From DASWJQ01 sp036397095 (lineage in GTDB: Bacteria > Chloroflexota > Anaerolineae > Anaerolineales > E44-bin32), in assembly GCA_036397095.1 (NCBI GenBank), contig DASWJQ010000162.1, positions 1-8,745 of the forward strand: DNA of 8,745 bases, read 5' to 3'. Both the position numbers and the translations under genes were made by a program. The notes below the pieces were generated by a model. The model was not told the origin of the DNA. It did not search any database and was given only the letters and a program-made list of their open reading frames with translations. Shown in pieces: positions 6,584-8,745 of this stretch (position 1 is its first letter; each line of letters starts with the position of its first letter).

Positions 6584-6599
6584 ATCTGCCGCGGCAGAT
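6584..6599. repeat. 16-base perfect palindrome between sod and ferredoxin
   Basis: ATCTGCCG/CGGCAGAT is a perfect palindrome 3 bases after the SOD stop codon. On the minus strand it is followed only by TTTCAAAT, a poor U-tract. It may act as a weak terminator or attenuator between sod and the ferredoxin, or as a dimeric-protein binding site. The sequence alone does not decide. Confidence 0.45.
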
Positions 6600-6602
6600 A
6601 TT

Positions 6603-7217
6603 CTATCGCATGTTGTCGCTGTAGCGCCGGGCGACCTCGGGCCAATTGACTACGTTCCACCAGGCTTCCAGGTAGGAAGGCCGCATGTTCTGGTACTTAA
6701 GATAGTAGGCATGCTCCCAGACATCAACCCCCAGAATCGGAGTCATACCCATGGAGATCGGGCTGTCCTGGTTGGGGGTGGCCAAGACCGTCAATCCGCC
6801 CCCAGAATCAAGTGCCAACCAACCCCAACCGGAGCCGAATTGCCCCCCGGCCGTCGCTGTCAGTTTGGCTCTGAAGGCCTCAAAGTCACCAAAGGCTGTG
6901 TCAATGGCCGCCCCCAGGTCGCCGTCGGGTGAGCCGCCGCCATCGGGCGACATGACGGACCAAAACAGGGAGTGATTGGCATAGCCGCCGCCATTGTTGC
7001 GCACGGCTGTCCGAATGTCCTCTGGCAGGCCATTCAGGTTTCCCAGCAGCTCCTCGATTGACTTGCCCTGCAGATCGGCGTGCCCCTCAAGGGCCTTGTT
7101 CAGATTGTTGGTGTAACCCGCGTGATGCTTGTCATGATGAACGCGCATGGTTTGTTCATCGATGTGCGGTTCCAGTGCGTCATACGCATACGGAAGCTCA
7201 GGAAGCTCGAACGCCAT
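6603..7217 (-). CDS. sodA: Superoxide dismutase, Fe/Mn family, predicted Mn type
   Basis: This 204-residue protein converts superoxide to oxygen and hydrogen peroxide, and as it has no signal peptide it should be cytoplasmic. The four metal ligands are visible: H27 (MRVHHDKHH), H82 (NHSLFW), D165 and H169 in the signature DVWEHAYY (165-172). Y35 and H31 of the active-site gateway are present. Glycines at 76-78 and Q150 in PNQDSP place the second-sphere glutamine as in manganese rather than iron enzymes, so manganese is the likely metal; this rests on sequence pattern only. Length is standard. The ATG at 7217 has GAAGGAG 6 bases upstream. It is transcribed from a strong promoter at 7321-7350 through a structured leader of nearly 100 bases, and is followed by a ferredoxin gene in the same direction. 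Confidence 0.96.
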   Translation of the reverse strand: MAFELPELPYAYDALEPHIDEQTMRVHHDKHHAGYTNNLNKALEGHADLQGKSIEELLGNLNGLPEDIRTAVRNNGGGYANHSLFWSVMSPDGGGSPDGDLGAAIDTAFGDFEAFRAKLTATAGGQFGSGWGWLALDSGGGLTVLATPNQDSPISMGMTPILGVDVWEHAYYLKYQNMRPSYLEAWWNVVNWPEVARRYSDNMR

Positions 7218-7264
7218 TGGATACTCCTTCTCTCATGGAATGTGTTTCGGGTCGTTTGTTACCG

Positions 7265-7286
7265 TGGGCGGCGGCCCGGCCGCCCA
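7265..7286 (-). promoter_or_regulatory. GC-rich hairpin in the sod leader
   Basis: Perfect 8-base arms (7265-7272 and 7279-7286, TGGGCGGC/GCCGCCCA) enclose a 6-base loop. The hairpin lies in the predicted sod leader, about 48 bases before the ATG, and no T-run follows it, so it is not a standard terminator. It may stabilise the message or control translation. Confidence 0.5.
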
Positions 7287-7320
7287 GCCGCAGCCTCCGA
7301 CGCTTGTACCAGTATTCACC

Positions 7321-7350
7321 ATTCTAGGTGGCTGGCTTTGACTTTGTCAA
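7321..7350 (-). promoter_or_regulatory. Promoter of the sod gene, housekeeping-sigma type
   Basis: A perfect -35 TTGACA (7350-7345) and a -10 TAGAAT (7326-7321) are separated by 18 bases on the minus strand. Transcription should start near 7314, giving a leader of about 97 bases. The -35 lies inside the inverted repeat at 7338-7350. Confidence 0.8.
7338..7350. repeat. Inverted repeat overlapping the sod -35 box, possible operator
   Basis: TTGAC-TTT-GTCAA is a perfect 5+3+5 inverted repeat covering the sod -35 element. Such a position would let a dimeric repressor block transcription. The -35 sequence itself supplies half of the symmetry, so chance is possible. Confidence 0.4.
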
Positions 7351-7378
7351 GGAAGGCGCGGCGCGGGCCGCCTCGGAC

Positions 7379-7387
7379 TGGTATCAT
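7379..7387 (+). promoter_or_regulatory. Extended -10 promoter for the zinc-ribbon gene
   Basis: TGG followed by TATCAT (7382-7387) forms an extended -10 box. Transcription would start near 7394, about 26 bases before the ATG at 7420. No good -35 lies at normal spacing. It is divergent from the sod promoter, with the two core elements about 30 bases apart. Confidence 0.45.
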
Positions 7388-7419
7388 CCGACGAGGAATG
7401 CCGGGCAGGAAGGGATCCA

Positions 7420-7644
7420 ATGCAGATTCGCTGCTACAAATGCCGCATGAGTTACTCACTGGGCAAGGAAGAGATGGGCTTCGCCGTGAGCGCGTTGCGG
7501 CAGGCGGGAGAAGTCCATTACGACTCCCCCTGCCCCCGCTGTCGGACCAAGAACCGGCTCTCACTTGAACAGTTGGAGCAAGAGGTCCAGCGGCGCGGCA
7601 TTGAGGTGCCCACCCTGGATGAGGGCGATTCGGAATCAAGTTGA
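7420..7644 (+). CDS. Small zinc-ribbon protein
   Basis: This 74-residue protein has two CxxC knuckles, C5-Y-K-C8 and C38-P-R-C41. Together they should bind one zinc ion as a zinc ribbon. A helix-like stretch (16-30) lies between them, and a charged helix (48-60) with an acidic tail, DEGDSESS, follows. No enzyme motif is present. Proteins of this kind act as nucleic-acid or protein-binding modules, but the role here is unknown. The ATG at 7420 has AGGAAGGG a few bases upstream and a possible extended -10 box before it. It is divergent from the sod gene, sharing a 202-base intergenic region (7218-7419), and convergent with the lipocalin-like gene, 72 bases away. Despite its size it looks real: the cysteine pairs are well placed, the ribosome site is good, and the competing minus-strand frame has no recognisable protein. 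Confidence 0.8.
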   Translation: MQIRCYKCRMSYSLGKEEMGFAVSALRQAGEVHYDSPCPRCRTKNRLSLEQLEQEVQRRGIEVPTLDEGDSESS

Positions 7645-7716
7645 CCACCCGGCTGGATGCCAACGGCAATGGGTTTGTACTCCGCCCCCGGCCGCCGCTG
7701 CCGGCTTGGTCGCTGG

Positions 7717-8745
7717 CTAGGGCTGCGTGACGCGATCGTAGCTGACGGTTCCCAGAAGCTTTCCACCCGACATGGCTGTGATTGAAAGCACGTCCCCCTG
7801 GCACGTGTAAGTGGTCGTCGGGGGCACGCCGGCACTGATGAAGGACTCCTCGAAGGGTGGGCCCTGGTAGATTTCCTCGCCTTGCAGATGGATGGTGAGT
7901 TCCATTCCTACCCCCGACAGGTCGGTTGAGGTATGGAGCGCGCTGATCCCATCGGCGACATAGCTGCCGGTTGCCTGGCCGCTAAACTGCAGCGAGCTGT
8001 TGGTGACGATGTCATTCCCGAAGGGCTCATTGAACTGCACCCCGAGCCAATGGAAGGTGTACGGAGAAAAGGCCATCGTCAGCTCCCCCTGGGGGCCGAA
8101 GGTGTAGGCGGCCGTGCCAACCTGATCGGTCACCGTGAAGAGCGTGCCGAGGCTCGTTCCGATCAAGTTTTCCATGTACGCGGCAAAGCTTGGTTTGTTC
8201 AGGTGCCAGGTCCCGACGATGCACTCATCACACGTGCCGACTAATGGCGTGTCGATGACGACATCGAGCGTCGCCTGGCGTTCGCCAGACAGCTGACCCC
8301 GGCCCCGCACGACAACGGCCATAAACTGATCACAGCCCTCGGGCAGATCCAATTCAAGGGCCTGCCAGCCTCCGATTTCTAGCGGGCGCTTTGTCCAGTC
8401 CAGCACGCCCTCATCGGCCTGGCTGACCTTGAGATGGAAGCCTTGACCGGTGCCAATGGCCAGCCGGTAACGCTGCAGGCTGTAGTCGGTCACTTTGAGT
8501 TCATGCGTTCCATCCACGAACAATGCAAAAGAATCGGTGAACATGAGCGGCGGTTCCATAGCCTGGCCCGACGCTTCCCGAACCTTGCCGTCGAGGAAGT
8601 CGAGGGCGAACTGCTCCCAGACGGCCTCCATGCCGGGCTGTTGGCCAAGCGCCTGCGCCTGTGCGATCTCCCCCCCACTGGGCGGCATGGCACCCATCAA
8701 CGCCAGGACTCCTGCTGGGCCGTAGTCAGACCGCCCTCCGAGATA
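7717..8745 (-). CDS. Secreted-type protein with C-terminal lipocalin-like domain (N-terminus beyond window)
   Basis: The frame is open to the right edge, giving 342 visible residues without a visible start, so it is treated as 5'-partial. The first 55 residues (YLGGRSDYGPAGVLAL... to ALDFLDGKV) look helical and recall the tail of secreted metallopeptidase-like domains; this is a weak inference and no HExxH is visible. Residues about 65-165 are probably a beta-sandwich (RYRLAIGTGQGF, LELDLPEGCDQF). From C172-D-E-C175-IVGTW to the end is a beta-rich domain of about 170 residues. It starts with GTWHLN and ends TYTCQGDVLSI...VSYDRV, the pattern of lipocalin-like barrels in bacterial surface lipoproteins. 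C172 or C175 may pair with C315. A TTG or ATG near 8697-8700 with CAGGAG upstream could be an internal start, but the product would lack a signal peptide. No enzyme function is assigned. Confidence 0.7.
   Translation of the reverse strand, partial: YLGGRSDYGPAGVLALMGAMPPSGGEIAQAQALGQQPGMEAVWEQFALDFLDGKVREASGQAMEPPLMFTDSFALFVDGTHELKVTDYSLQRYRLAIGTGQGFHLKVSQADEGVLDWTKRPLEIGGWQALELDLPEGCDQFMAVVVRGRGQLSGERQATLDVVIDTPLVGTCDECIVGTWHLNKPSFAAYMENLIGTSLGTLFTVTDQVGTAAYTFGPQGELTMAFSPYTFHWLGVQFNEPFGNDIVTNSSLQFSGQATGSYVADGISALHTSTDLSGVGMELTIHLQGEEIYQGPPFEESFISAGVPPTTTYTCQGDVLSITAMSGGKLLGTVSYDRVTQP

Noticed and set aside
7688..7704. Hairpin CCGGC...GCCGG between the convergent zinc-ribbon and lipocalin-like genes
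   Set aside because: The stem has only five base pairs and there is no T-run on either strand, so it does not qualify as a terminator.
8697..8700. TTG/ATG at 8697-8700 as the true start of the right-edge gene
   Set aside because: The frame stays open to the window edge with protein-like sequence, and a product starting here would lack the signal peptide expected for this type of protein. It remains possible because CAGGAG lies upstream.

Overview
The window is GC-rich and tightly packed bacterial chromosome, with eight or nine genes and no gap over about 200 bases. Several traits suggest a Chloroflexota (Anaerolineae-like) genome: the divergent PlsY, the style of the tailed ferredoxin, the lipocalin-like secreted protein, and start sites that look leaderless. 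This placement is an inference from protein style, because there is no rRNA or other marker here. I see no mobile element, CRISPR array, tRNA or prophage.

Left block (1-3004, minus strand) is a piece of a Tad/Flp-type pilus locus. Transcription runs right to left: an A24 prepilin peptidase (2210-3004), a TadE-like pseudopilin with a textbook class III signal (1365-2063), and a TadG-like membrane-anchored von Willebrand A protein (1-1353), which runs off the left edge. The peptidase is expected to process its neighbour TadE. The vWA protein carries an intact-looking metal site, an inserted Asp-rich calcium-type loop and 16 cysteines, which fits a surface-exposed role.

Middle block. A polytopic membrane protein of unknown function (3059-3874, plus strand) is divergent from the prepilin peptidase. 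Both genes appear to start at GTG codons 7-8 bases after a -10 box. The membrane protein converges on a PlsY-like glycerol-3-phosphate acyltransferase (3871-4530, minus), and the two share a 4-base CTAG in which both stop codons lie. PlsY follows a fumarase/aspartase-family lyase (4589-6031, minus). Several PlsY active-site motifs are degenerate.

Right block. A Mn-type superoxide dismutase (6603-7217, minus) has a strong promoter and a long, structured leader. It is followed by a tailed 3Fe/4Fe-type ferredoxin (6129-6539, minus) that ends at a clear intrinsic terminator. This looks like a small oxidative-stress/redox unit. Divergent from it is a 74-residue zinc-ribbon protein (7420-7644, plus). 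The right edge holds the C-terminal part of a secreted-looking protein with a lipocalin-like domain (7717-8745, minus), open at its 5' end.

Nothing here is plainly a new biological system. The best leads are the paired divergent leaderless starts, the motif-degenerate PlsY, the calcium-loop insertion in the Tad vWA protein, and the SOD-ferredoxin control region.
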